Source: Marchantia polymorpha subsp. ruderalis
Lineage: Eukaryota > Streptophyta > Marchantiopsida > Marchantiales > Marchantiaceae
DNA: 64,000 nucleotides
NCBI GenBank assembly: GCA_037833965.1
Contig: AP031356.1
Span: forward strand, 25,380,501-25,444,500
Reading direction: 5' to 3'
Under the pieces are notes generated by a model. It did not search any database. It worked only from the letters and a program-made list of their open reading frames with translations, and had not been told where the DNA came from. Positions 34,125-46,500 of the stretch are shown here, in pieces. A program made the position numbers and the translations under genes. Each line of letters begins with the position of its first letter. The stretch's first letter is position 1.

Positions 34125-36093
34125 AACACACACAACTTCGAATCGAGGCATGACGGTTCGTTTCTTTGTAAAAATCTCTCCCGTGCTCATTGTTGCTTGT
34201 TCACTCTACCTCTCAAAGATATGGTATCATTCTTGCACAGTTGCACAGTGACCTCAAAATTGAATATGAATTCAAGACTAGGAACACCAGCGGGTCGTCC
34301 GCTTTCGCTACAGATGGGTTCGAATGTCAAATTGAAAGAGGAGCACTGGGTGAGGAAGTTTAATCTCTGAAGATTCGAGCCTCCTGCATTCTTTCGAATC
34401 TCTGCTCTGAGCTCTTGCCTATCATTTGACAGTTGAATGATGTATTCACGGGATTTGTAACAGTATTATAGTGTCAAAACATGTGGCATGTAAATGGATG
34501 AATTCGACAGGAATCTAGTACTCTCTCACCAGATCAGGCGTCGGACTTGGAGGAAAGGGATTTAAATATAGATGTAACAATTTTCAATTCTTTCGATGTG
34601 CAGAATACGTCGGTTTCACCCAGAATTGAGTCCTTCAACTGGGTTTATTTTCTAACATTTGGTAATGTGCTGTCCAAATTTTTGCAGATGGCAATTCAGG
34701 GCGTAGATATCTCTACTGGGGAATGGGACGCAGAAGTATCAGAATTGATGTTGCTCGTCAGACATGACATATGAACGCCATCCATGTTGCTCGCCATGTT
34801 GGTCGCATCCTGTGTCGAGTAAGACCATCTTTCCGCTCGAGATGAAGCCATCAGTTTTTGTTTGATGAAACTCTTCCCGGGAATGATTCATTTTAGAATT
34901 TTCCAACTGAGATAGAGAGATGTGGTTGCATGATGATTGATGACAGTTGTTCAGACTCTTTGGGTTCACTCATTGTACCTGTGAAGCTTGTGCACCTCGG
35001 TTTGTTATCACGGACAGATGGTTTTTATTTCGGTCACTACCCTACTTCTTCGCAGTGGACTCGTCATTCCTTGTTGCCGCCAAAGTCTTCCACAGACATC
35101 TATGAGTACAAACTGAACCATGTTTAGGGTTGTGCCTAAATTGCGGTGTGGCTTTTCCTCCTTCATTTTTGAATTCCATCTAACATAATCTTAAAACTAA
35201 AGATGTGCTACCATACACAAGCAAACCATCATCTACCACCTCAATCTCTAGAGCAAGATTGGCGACCACACTTGCATGATAATTCTCCGAAGTGAAGTCC
35301 GGACAGATTCCTTTCGATCACTTGCTGGAATTCCTTGTGGAGCACTGTAAGTAACGACATGAGGGCCGGTATGGTAGTTGATCAGACATCCGGCACTAAT
35401 GTCTAAATACTTGATTATCTGCACATATACACGTGCGAAAGAACAGAGTGGAGTTTTGTAGGGTGTGCAGCACACTATGAACCCTAAACAAAGTCCAGTT
35501 TTATAGTGTGTGCAGCATCTATTTCCCGCCAGAAAATGCCTCGCTCGTTTCACTTACTTATACGTGAGATGAGTAGTTATGGTATTTGAAGCATGTACTG
35601 AATTTTTGTATGCGTTTTCTTTCCAAGTGTGCAGTTCTTTCATATGGATCGTGATGACAAACACGAATTGGAAGGACAGACGGGAAACGTTGTAGGCACA
35701 GTTCCGTCAATGTCATGCGATATCGGAGGAAGCCGGTGTTTCCAAAATGTCCAATAAGGTGGATGATGGCTGTTGGAAGGTCGTTAACATATTCACCCAT
35801 AGCAAAGGTGTATATCACCCTGCCTGAACATTGGATGAGTAGATGGGATGTTTCGTCATTTCGCGTTCTTCTCTACTATTTCAACGTGGACTTCCCAGCC
35901 ATCATATTCGAATGTTGATAGAGTAGCTATCTTCTCAATCAAAACAGTTCGATAATATTGGAGCTCCGTGCACGTGCACATCACTAGTATACTGGACGAA
36001 ATACGTTTTGATCTCACTAGCCAGTATCAGTCGTTTGGTGTGACATAGTTTGTGAGGCTTCATATCATTTCGGGCAAAATATTCAACTGAGCC

Positions 36094-38366
36094 ATGGAAA
36101 AATCAAGCGTGCCCAGAAAACGAAGGTCCACATTGTACACAGTGGACAGCGTTGTGACGAAGGGAAAATATGACGAAAGCTTAAAAGCCAAGTGGAACAG
36201 ATTGTCTCAAAAGTTAATAGCTCGTTTCGGGGCTGAAGAGATCGCATCGCTATGTCAAGAGTTTGACCCAGTCTGTATTAGAGACGATCTAAGTTCTGTC
36301 ATGAACTCAGACGGACCTAACCCAACAACGATAACGGCGGTTGAGGATACATCCCTTCGAGCCGAGCTTGAGGAGCTACGCGCTCGGAACAGAGAGCTGG
36401 AGAGAAGGGAAGAAGAGATTGTAGGAAAGACGTCTGGCGAAGTTCAAAATGCCGGACCGACGGAATCGGATACAGGTATTCTTGAACGGAAGTCCAATTC
36501 AGAAAAGCAAGCACTCGAGAAGAGAAACGCTGAATTGGAAGAGAGAAATGAGAAGCAAGACTTCCTGCTCGACTTTTACGTGACAAGGATTGAAGAACTG
36601 AAGACGAAGGTTGGAGAATTGGAAGATCGCCTCGCTGCACCTCTTTCCTCCAAGCTTCAAAGGACCCAGTACTTTGACAAGGAGAAAGAAGAGGAGAATT
36701 CGCTTGAATTATTGCGCATGCAAAGGAACCAGTTGAAGGAGGAGCTTACACGAGTGCGCTCCCAGTTAGATGTTTATGAACTTCAAGTAGATTTGGAGAT
36801 TGGGAAGAAAGACCAGGCAATCTTAGAACTTGAGACCTTGCGGATCCAGAAGGCATTTGCGGACGCCGAACTTGCCGAATTGCAGAAGTGGAGGGAGACA
36901 TTCGAAGCCGAGAAACTTGAACTCGCGGGGTTACGCAGTCAGAAGACGATATATGAAGTTGCGATGAAAGAGCTAGCCGTTATACGCAGTCAGAAGGAAG
37001 TATACGAAGTTGAAAGCATTGAGCTTGAGGAACTTCGCAGTCGGAAGAGAATGTTCGAAGAGGCGGAGGCGGAGCTTGCGGAATTGCGAATTCAGAAGCA
37101 AATGTTCGAAGCTGCAGAGAAGGAGCGTTTGGAGCTGCGGAAGCGGAAGGTAAGTGAAGTGATATACGATGATTGTGAGAATTTGAAGCTCGTTACTAGA
37201 GCAAGCAGTGCACGTTGCGCAATTTATATGCTGCCTTTGGAGATGCAACACAGGCAGTCACATCCATATATCAGTAGCTTACAAGAGCTTGTTGCAAACA
37301 GGGAATGTTTGAAGATATGAAACCCTTAGAGAAGAAACAGTTTGAACTCGATGACCTTCAGTCACTGAGGAGGCAAAAGGCAATCCTTGATACGACAACT
37401 GAAGAGCTTGCGAAATTGCGAGAACAGGAGGCTGCGTATGATGCTGTCTCAGAAGAGCTCTCTGCGTTACGGAAGGAGAGAGAAATCTCAGCAAAGGAGA
37501 TTGCTGATTTGCGTAAGCATCAGAGGATGTCGAAGGCTGAAAGGAATGAGCTAGAAACATTACGGAGACAAAGGGCAGCTTACGAAGCTGCAGAGAAGGA
37601 ACTTGCCGGCTTTCGTGGTTGCGAGATGGCAATGCAAGCCAGGGAACAGAACTTAGTGGCGAAGCAAGCTAAGTTGGTTAGTAATATTCGCTACTTGGAG
37701 ATGAGGAAGTCAGAAGATGATGATCAGCATCGCTCAGAACTAGAGGCCGCCAGAGCGATGATACATCAAACTTCTCTCGATCTAAAGGCGGCTGAAGAGA
37801 AGTTGTTATCCGTTTGTAAAGAGAAGGAGAGTTTGCAGGAAGACAAGATTCGTTGGCTTTCAGTGAAAAGAGAGCTGCAAGAAGAGAATGATCTTCTGTT
37901 CACAGAGAAGCACAATCTGCAAAAGAGCTTGAATGCAGAGATTGCAACTTTACAGTCGCAAATCGAAGATGCGAAATCGAAGCATGAGGAGATGGCCCGC
38001 GAAGGACAGGTTGAATATTACAAGAAGGAATTGAGACTGCAGCAAGAGAAATCTGAAGCTGATGCGGAAATCGCTGCGACGCTTCTGAAGGAAACTGAGT
38101 CACTCCGGGAGGCTAATCGAGCTTGCATGGATCGAGAGAGGAAACTGAGGAAGGAGATGAACATGGTCACCAAACGGCTCGATAACGCTACGATGGGCGA
38201 CCTGTGCCGCATTTGTGTCATAAACTCCAGAGATACCGTGATTTTACCGTGCACGCACATGCAGAGCTGTGTACGGTGCGTGAAGGAGTTGATACAGAAC
38301 GATAAAGCTTGCCCAACCTGTGACACAGCAATCTCAGGCTACGTACCGTGTAACACTGATGTTTAG
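36094..38366 (+). CDS. Coiled-coil RING-finger protein (putative E3 ligase)
   Basis: Two exons, 36094-37149 and 37302-38366. The intron has gtaagt and ttgcaaacag borders, phase 0, and its removal gives 706 residues. Residues 1-80 are non-repetitive and 85-640 are an almost continuous Glu/Lys/Leu-rich coiled coil. From 260 to 344 there are five back-to-back 17-residue repeats (consensus LAELRSQK.x.YEvae.E), continuing less regularly across the intron to about 480. The C-terminus is a C3HC4 RING of the zf-C3HC4_3 type: C654, C657, C669, H671, C675, C678, C689, C692. This predicts ubiquitin E3 ligase activity, with the coil probably driving oligomerisation or target binding. The start ATG has a strong gccATGG context. 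The target is unknown. If the intron is retained, a stop at 37318 gives a RING-less 408-residue form. Confidence 0.85.
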
Positions 38367-38488
38367 AGGCATGCGTTGGCGGACTGCAGACCACAATTTG
38401 CAATTGTGTACGTGAACCTCGCTGGTCTTTAGTGCCGATGACAATTTGATTTTGTCAATGATCCGCGGGAAAATTTTTGTAAATTATC

Positions 38489-38494
38489 AATAAA
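38489..38494 (+). terminator. Candidate polyadenylation signal of the RING gene
   Basis: AATAAA 123 bases after the stop codon, at the point where the sequence turns strongly AT-rich. Confidence 0.4.
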
Positions 38495-41177
38495 TACACT
38501 TCAGACATTCTGATGATTGTATCGATTTTAAAATTTGGTAAATAAAAATTTGAATAAAGTGTAATTGTTTAAATTATTTTAATGTTTTACAATAAAAGTT
38601 AACATCATGTTGAATTGTTTAATATCAATTATAATAGAATTAAATTTGTGTAAGTTCATGTGAGATATAATCATATTAGCATTTGTAGAAATTAACTAGA
38701 TAAAAAAAATTGCATAGTTTTTTGGTTTTGTATTAAGAAGTGAAGAACTTCACCGGTGAAACAACAAAAATTTCATACAATTTGTTATTTGTCTGGTCAG
38801 GAATATATACCCTCAATTAATTAAAAATAATACGATTCATTAAGTGAAATATGTTGCTATTAATGACTTAAACGTTTTTAAGTTGTATAAATCTTGAAGT
38901 TTTCATTTTGAAAAAAAAGACGAATTGTTTCAAACCATTCATGTGATGTGAAATTATTTTAATCATTGATAAAACTTTTATTCTTAAATATATATTTCTT
39001 TTAGATACTAAAATAAAATCCAATGCCCACATTATGGGTGTTGATTGTGTTCGCAGATTCGACGAGAAAATGATGCGACAAACAGCAGACCTGTGTAAAT
39101 AAAACACTTACTTAAAGTAACAATAACTCGTGTGGGTACGTACAGATGTGAATATACTGCAGACGCATCGGACTTGGAAGTAGGCCAAGGTAATGGGCTT
39201 TACGGCCAGCAACTCCACGCTAATAACTCTAGGGTTTCGGTGCTCTGTAAAACACTCAAGTAATCACACCCCCTGACATCCCAAGGTTCGGAAGTCAATG
39301 ACGTGTTTGTACATACCGTGAACAGAAAAGATTCTTACTTACTATAGGTGGCCAGATGACTTCGAAGGCACAATTGTAAGACCCTAACGGATACGCCTGG
39401 CAAGGCGTATCCGTTGAGCATATGTCCCAAGAGCATTTAGTGATAATGATATTTTATAATATCATACATAATTAAAGTTTTTTCAAATTTTCAAAATATA
39501 TATCTATATATTTTTCATCAAGATACATTATAAAAGTGATTTGAATGTGTGCCAGATACTGTATATCAATCATCACTATAAAAAAATTATTATTTTATTT
39601 TTTATACATTGTGTCACTGCAACAAATATAATGTTCAATTTTTTGTCAAAATATATTTAACTTCATCCGAATGTAATATATTATAATTTTTGTTTGACAT
39701 TCAAATCAATGATCATGTAAACCGTTTATTTTCAAACTAAGTTGAGAACAGAAGTACAAATATATGCAAAACATATTAACTATAGCTAACTATTTATTAT
39801 CTATTGAAATTGTGAATTTTATTTCATAAATCTATCCATTTTGATTCTATCATACCATTTAGAAATTAAATCAATCAATTAATTTATGGATGAGGGGAAC
39901 AAAGATTTGAAAATAAACTATGTAGTACAAAAACTTAGACATTATAGTTTTGTAAAAATGACAACAAAAATCACTTTCACATTAGTACAATTTTTGAATC
40001 TTCGAATTAGAATATCATATCAAATTTCAAAACTTTGTTACAAAAACATAATTCAATATAATAATTAAAATTTTCTATTTTTTAAATTATTTTACCTCAA
40101 ATTATCACATAACTAAATCAAGTATGTAATCATGTTTTACACTTCTACAACTTCACCAAAAAAATCGTTATTTTCATATGTTAAAATTGACAATTATCAA
40201 TAATGATGATTTGAATATCAAAATATTAAAAATATAACAATAAACCTAGAATACATTACTTCTAGGCTAATTTTAAATACATGCTCTATTTGTAAGAAAG
40301 ATTGAACAGCAGATTTTTTTAAGTGATTAATTTTAAAGATTTTATTATGTGTTACATGAAATTAATATTTTAAAATTCTTAATCATATCAATGTATACAA
40401 CAGATTCTGATAATAAATAAATTTTAAAAATATAATTGTTTATATTCATATTATCATTATTATTCCATATTCATTTCGATTTTCAAAAAAAATTAGATCA
40501 TGATTATATATTCTAAAGTCCAAGTTTTTATTTTTAAAAATTTTACAGCGAATTCAAAAGAATCTACATTATGACAAGAAAAAACCTTTACTTGACAATG
40601 TCTCATTGTAGGCTTTTTAGGAAAAAATAAAAATAAAATTTTTATATGCTTTCACATAAAAAATTTATTTTCAATAAATAATATCGTATGTTACGATTAA
40701 ATCTGATACATCTAATACTTACATAATTAATATTTTATTTAGATTTATATTAAGAATATCGTTTTCATAATTTGTATGATCTGAATTTTTTGAAAGATAT
40801 GTTTGAGTATTAATTATTTTACTTTGTTTATCTATGATATAATATATGAAAAGAATTTATCTAAATTTATGTTTAAATTCAAGAATTGAATGAACCACTT
40901 TTTTTGTATTTTAAAATTGTTTTATTAAATAAATCATATAATATATGAATAATTCAAAATCATTAAAAAAAATATGAAAAGATATATGTTATATTATATT
41001 TTCAATATCTAAATTCTACATGTTTTCAAACTACAATCTATGTTTAGATTCTAGTTAAATATGATATTAGTAAAAATAATTACTTTTATTTGCACATTAT
41101 ATTGTATAGTGTTAAGAGTTCCCAATCTAAAAATAAATACCTTGTTTAAGAATTACTTAACAAAATAGTTTAACTTA
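38495..41177. other. AT-rich intergenic DNA
   Basis: No gene. A small GC-richer island at 39130-39420 ends in a hairpin. The remainder is AT-rich. Confidence 0.5.
39386..39415. repeat. Perfect 13-bp hairpin
   Basis: aacggatacgcct (39386-39398) pairs exactly with 39403-39415 across a ggca loop, at the end of a GC-richer island. The function is unclear. Confidence 0.6.
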
Positions 41178-41699
41178 TAATTTTATCGAGAGATTTGCTT
41201 GATGGGATTACTGAGGATAGTAATTTGCTTGATGTGACCCCTCATGTTTAATTTTACTCTATAGGACTCCAACGATTGTGTGCCGTCGGCCATAATTCTT
41301 GTAACTATGATTAATAATTACAATACGGGGATTACAATCAAGAGATCAATCCTTGATTATAATTTCTGGTGGATTATCACGGGGACAAAAATTGATTCGG
41401 GCAAAATCAATTTTTGATTTTGCCCAAAGTGCAATTTGTTGTGCTTCAATTCTCCGTTGTCTCCCGCCTGCACCCTCCTTTTGTAACCAAAAAATCTCCG
41501 AACGAGCAAAGAAATGCTCGTGACCTGGGGAAGTGGCTGGATACAAAATGACAAAACAAGTGAGTGTGATGGACGGCGAAATCCACTCTGTCCGCGAGTG
41601 TGGTTGACTCGTTACACTCTCTCTAAAACTCGTTCGTGGGAAATCATCGGGTAAAACGAAACCTGAAGGGTACCATCAAGCAAATCTCTCTAATTTTAT
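41178..41699. mobile_element. Non-autonomous TIR transposon, Mutator-like
   Basis: Perfect 18-bp terminal inverted repeats gagagatttgcttgatgg (41188-41205 and, inverted, 41673-41690) bound a 503-bp element. It is flanked by a 9-bp direct repeat taattttat (41178-41186 and 41691-41699), the signature of target-site duplication. A 9-bp duplication fits Mutator-like elements. The interior is GC-richer than its surroundings, encodes no transposase and includes an internal hairpin (gggcaaaatcaa / ttgattttgccc at about 41399-41425). One unmatched base (41187) separates the left duplication from the repeat. Confidence 0.75.
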
Positions 41700-43555
41700 T
41701 TCACAACGTGAATGGATAACCGGTAATCCACATATATGCCCTTACAAGTAATGATATGCTATCTATCTATTGTTCACTTTCGCTTGTGCCATCAATATAT
41801 ATATGTCCAATTAAAATATTTAATATTTCCAGTGAGATACCTTCAATAAACCTTATGGAATGTTTGACTATATGTGATTCTTTCTTGTTAACTAATTAGG
41901 CTCTTTGACTCCTCGAATACTCCTACAGGTGATGCTCAAATCCGTTGTTCGAGATTTTTATTTTCACAATTCAGAAACTCAAAAGAGAAAATGTAGCTCA
42001 TTATATCTTTCAGTAATATGCAATATAGTGCTCTAGGCACCAAGCCAAAGTGTCCATCGGAGAAAATTACCATCCTACATCTAGTCATCCGAACAGAACT
42101 GTTCTCAAATCAATCAATCAATCATTTTTCCTCATCAAAATATGTAGGCTAGAATTTTTTCAAGTTATACCTGGTGGAAAGAAGTATACGTTACCTGCTG
42201 AAGTCCTCCATCCCAAACGTGTGTAAACGTGTCTGTGGAAAGTAGCACGTTACCTCTTAGCATACACGAGTAGGGTGTGAAGGCAAAGAATTATAGACAC
42301 TTCTTGGTTGAATATGTCTTCCAGATTCTCTATGAGTCATAGAGAATCTGGAAGACAGTCATAGACTATGACGGTCAACTCCAAGCATTTGCCTTCCTAA
42401 CAGCAAGTCGAAATTTGAAATGCTAGGTATGATTCACGTTTCGCACCCGACCAAAAGTTTCAAAATGGTCCGAAACAATCGGAGAGACCTCAGACGTGAC
42501 CTCGTTTACAGACATGTCCAGTAAAGAAGTCAATCCGCAAACGACTCGGCATCTACGTCTCACAAAGAGCTCTTTGCGACTTAAAAATGCTCTATGACCA
42601 CGGATTATTGGTGTTCTGCGCGACAGTGCACATTCAGCCAAGGACAGTTCCTACTTGTCAGCGACTTTACAAACACTGTCCCCGCACGCCGACTTTACCT
42701 CGTAAACTGTGATAGCTGAGCTATAGACATTGAATTGAAGGGTTTAGACGGTACAAAAAGACGGATCGTATTACATATGACAGGGAGTTTCTCCAATTGG
42801 TCGAGGTCCTACTTACGCGTTATATGCAGCTTCCTACTAGTATGTTCGTTCGGACAACTTCCATGATAAGAAGCTGAACTACCTGCTTCAAAATGTATGG
42901 CGATTCTTTATTATTAGTTTACTGCTTGTTGTTGTTCATTGAAAGTTTTGACGAAGTCTCGAACTTCTTTCGGCTGAAATCTGCAGTCCACTCCAGAACA
43001 CACAAGCCAAATGCTTTAGAAGGAGGTAACTAACAAGGTTCTCTCTCTCATCGTAAAACCTGCAATGCACAGACAACAAAAATGCACGTCTTTATCAAGA
43101 TGATGATATATGCGTGCCAAATGTAGTTCTTTGTCACTAAGTGTTTGTGTGTTATAACAAAACCTTTACCTTCGGGCTCGTTTTACTAACGACGCTGAAA
43201 AGTGATACAGGAAAACCATAAAAGAATACAGTTGAAACCAATAGACAAAATGTGGACATGAAGGGATTGCTACCCAGAATATAAATACAGAGAGATTGAC
43301 CATTTTGCCGAAGGTCCTCACTTGACGAACAAAGAAAATGTGACACGGGAAGACACATTATGTCAGTCATGGTGTGAACCCCTAATTCTGTACAGATTCA
43401 TTGCAGGAGCCTAGTGAGCTATGTCAGATCCGCTAATTTTCTTCGTGGCCTTAAAGTACCACCACTCAACCGTCAGGTGCGTTCACCAACCAACAGTGAT
43501 GCTTGGTAATAAAAAAAAATCGCCCAAGTGAAAGTAATAAGTAGTGGAGACAAAG
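41700..43555. other. Intergenic, 3' flank of the minus-strand gene
   Basis: No convincing coding sequence. It holds a 21-bp perfect hairpin (42315-42357). The part next to 43555 should contain the 3' UTR of the gene on the minus strand. Confidence 0.4.
42315..42357. repeat. Perfect 21-bp hairpin with 1-base loop
   Basis: 42315-42335 is exactly complementary to 42337-42357 around a single g. Such an uninterrupted inverted repeat is unstable over time, so it is either recent or functional. Confidence 0.7.
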
Positions 43556-46500
43556 CTAAGCTGGACGCTTGGCTCTTTCAAACTGGTTCTCATGACAGAA
43601 AGGCTCAAGCCACCCCTCTGAAGCCGCCCTTGGGGATGAAACTCCAGTTTTACTCCCAATCAGGTCACGAAGAACTTCAACCTTATTTTCGCGTCCCAAC
43701 GGAGTACCCTTTTTCTCAGCATCCTTCAGCTTCTGTTTCAGCCTCTGCTTTCTGTTTGATGGACTCGTAGCTTCTTGCCCCTTAGGTGGGGCTCCATGAG
43801 GCCCCAAATAAATAGTCTCGGGTTTTGTTTTCACCTGTTTCATTTCAGGGTCTCAAAAGTTAGATTCATGAAGATATTATGTAAATGTTGCAAACTACCA
43901 TCAATATCCAAGATCACTGGACAAAAGTAAAACAAAATCATCTCATTCGAGTAGTATATTGTACATTCGCGTAAATTATATACAAAATTTAACATTCCTG
44001 GTAAAGCAACCGCAGATAAACGGAAGAGGGTATAAGCCGTTCGCAGCTCTAAACTGATGAAACTGAATTTCACGCACGGTATCGAGCAAGTGACACTGGG
44101 GAAGAAAGAAAAAGTAATCCCCAGTACAGACATAACTGAAATACGCACTTCCCAGCATAAGACTGCAACATTCTATCTGCAAGACGTACCCAACTCTTTG
44201 TCCTCCAGTTCACGAACTGCAGCAGAACTTTAAGCTCAATCTTACAGACTTTGATAATGGAAACAACGACCACCAGGAACAAACTTCAAATGTCAAAGAG
44301 ATTCATAAGAGACCTCTAAACTTGTAAGGCTCACGTCGAATACAAAAAATAACGATGTCAGGTTCTCCTCAGCTGACATCAATTACTTTGTATGCCTGAG
44401 TTGATGTCAGTACATAACAAAGACTAGACAGTGAAAAGAGAACGTTCGAGGTGTACAGCATGCCACACTTGCTCTTAAAGTGCACGGCAAGACGCAACTT
44501 GTGTGAAGAACAATTTGTTTATGATTTTACGCTTTAGATAGAATATGCTTCAAAATTAAATGTATTGCTAAAAAAGTTTTCAGTATATTTTTTATACTTA
44601 TGAAATATGTGTTTTCTATAATTTGTGATAGATTGTTTGGTTACAAAATATTTTTGTATTATAAATAAAAAATTTAATTATATTGCATTAGATTCAAATG
44701 ACAATGGATGAAGAGTTTTTTATCAAATACTCATCATACACTGATATAACTATTTATCTAAAACTTCAAATGTCAAAGAGATTCATAAGAGACCTCTAAA
44801 CTTGTAAGGCTCACGTCGAACACAAAAAATAACGATGTCAGGTTCTCCTCAGCTGACACCAATTACTTCGTACGCCTGAGTTGAGGTCAGTTCATAACTA
44901 AGACTAGACAGGGAAAAAAAAACGTTCGAGGTGTACGGCATGCAACACTTGCTCTTAAAGTGTAGGCCAAGACGCAACTTGTGTGAAGAACAATTTGTTG
45001 CGAAAACATTTGTTCTTCATACAAGTTGTTCCACATTTCGACCTGCGCAAGTCGAAATGTGGTGATGTTCGAAACACAATTGAAAGGCATAATCTTTTCA
45101 AGGATACCGGAAGAAGAGAATACGTCAAGTCCGGGAAAATTTTCACTTACTTTCTACTTATAAACACTGACACAACGTGAAAGTGATTTAGAAAAGCTGT
45201 GTGAAGCTAATTGGAAAATCAACTTATCCATAGCTACTCTTCTTCTTACTACTGGGTTAAGTTCAACTGAGGCCAAAACAGCCACAGCAAGGAATTTTTA
45301 GGTCAAGTTAAACATCGAATGTCCATCTGTGTCCGGAGTACGTACCAGAGAGATCAGAATGACAATTACGAGTATACCGTTGTGACAATCATGAATGTTC
45401 TACGACAACGTCGCGCTATGTCAGCTGAACCCTCTACATCTGAGGAAAAAAGGCACATTTAAGCCGTACAAGCCGTCCAGAGAGATCTAACGAGGCAACG
45501 ATGCCATCTTTAAAAATCAGTCGGACGGAAGTCAAGTGATAGCTCCCATAGCGGCACAGACATGTTATCTTCAGAAGAAGATATACTGCTGTGTTTCAGA
45601 TTATTAAGCTCCTCCAGGGGAAGAAAAACTTACATTAGTACCTTCAACAGCAAGTATAAGTAAGACAGACAAGTACTAAGACAAAAGAAGTAAAACACGC
45701 GTAGTGAACATTGTTGCGGCACGTTTTCAAAGCCTAGCGAGTCCACTTCCCGACGCCCAATCAGTAACAAAATCCCACAAAGAGAATAAAGCTTACTTTT
45801 TCGAAGGATGGTCGTGTAGACTTGTCCGACTCTGATTTCTCCTTGCGACCCGCTGCCGGCTTGCCAGTATTCAAGCTTGGAATCTCGAAACCATCAGCAT
45901 CTGTAAACAAAAAAAGCCATATTTTCAGTGCAGGTCCAGTAGTTAGTGTTATCAATTAGCTTGAAGAGGTAAGGAGGTTTTGCACTCGGTTTAACAAACC
46001 GCAACATAGAAATTAGGGATAAGACAAAATATCTGCATCTTCATCACTCTAATTTATGATAACGGAACTCCAAGTAGAGGAGCCAAGTGGACTTCAATGA
46101 ATATTCTCTAGCGAGGAACTGATTGGCAATTGTTTTGCTACTTCCGGTGTTCCACTATCGATCGGAGGGAACCTGAGGACAACAATGCATTCGTGGGGCC
46201 TGCATTCAGTGCAAGACTGTGTGTTCCACACGAGAAAACCCGGGGCTTTTGACGCTTCCGGTTGCTTGACTTCCTTAAGAAACAACCTATATTTTGTGTA
46301 TAATGAAGCTGCCTCCGAGGCCCATTTCCTATAACCCGCTGGCTTTTCGGAATACCCACACATTCCGGTCGTTTGATATGCAAGTAGCAATGCAATAATC
46401 ATAGCCACTACGTTATCAAGGATGCACCTCGATACTCGCCACCTCATACTCTGCACCTCCCTTAAGAGCTGTTGAGGTGACTCTCTTGTCTGCAGATAAG

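Larger units (their letters stand above)
30079..36093. other. Intergenic, mostly AT-rich
   Basis: No gene recognised. 30079-30660 is the likely 3' region of the NDB gene and includes a 14-bp hairpin. 31400-34000 is very AT-rich. 34000-36000 is less AT-rich, with a possible retrotransposon primer-binding site and short non-homologous frames. The last few hundred bases are the likely promoter of the RING gene. Confidence 0.45.

Noticed and set aside
34112..35600. LTR retrotransposon starting from the Met-tRNA primer-like site
   Set aside because: No gag/pol motifs, no paired LTRs and no polypurine tract found; only the 13-base site was kept as a low-confidence entry.
46094..46456. 120-codon minus-strand frame with a hydrophobic segment
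   Set aside because: It lies inside the first intron of the 143-residue protein gene, has no recognisable domain or splice partners, and is bounded by stops.
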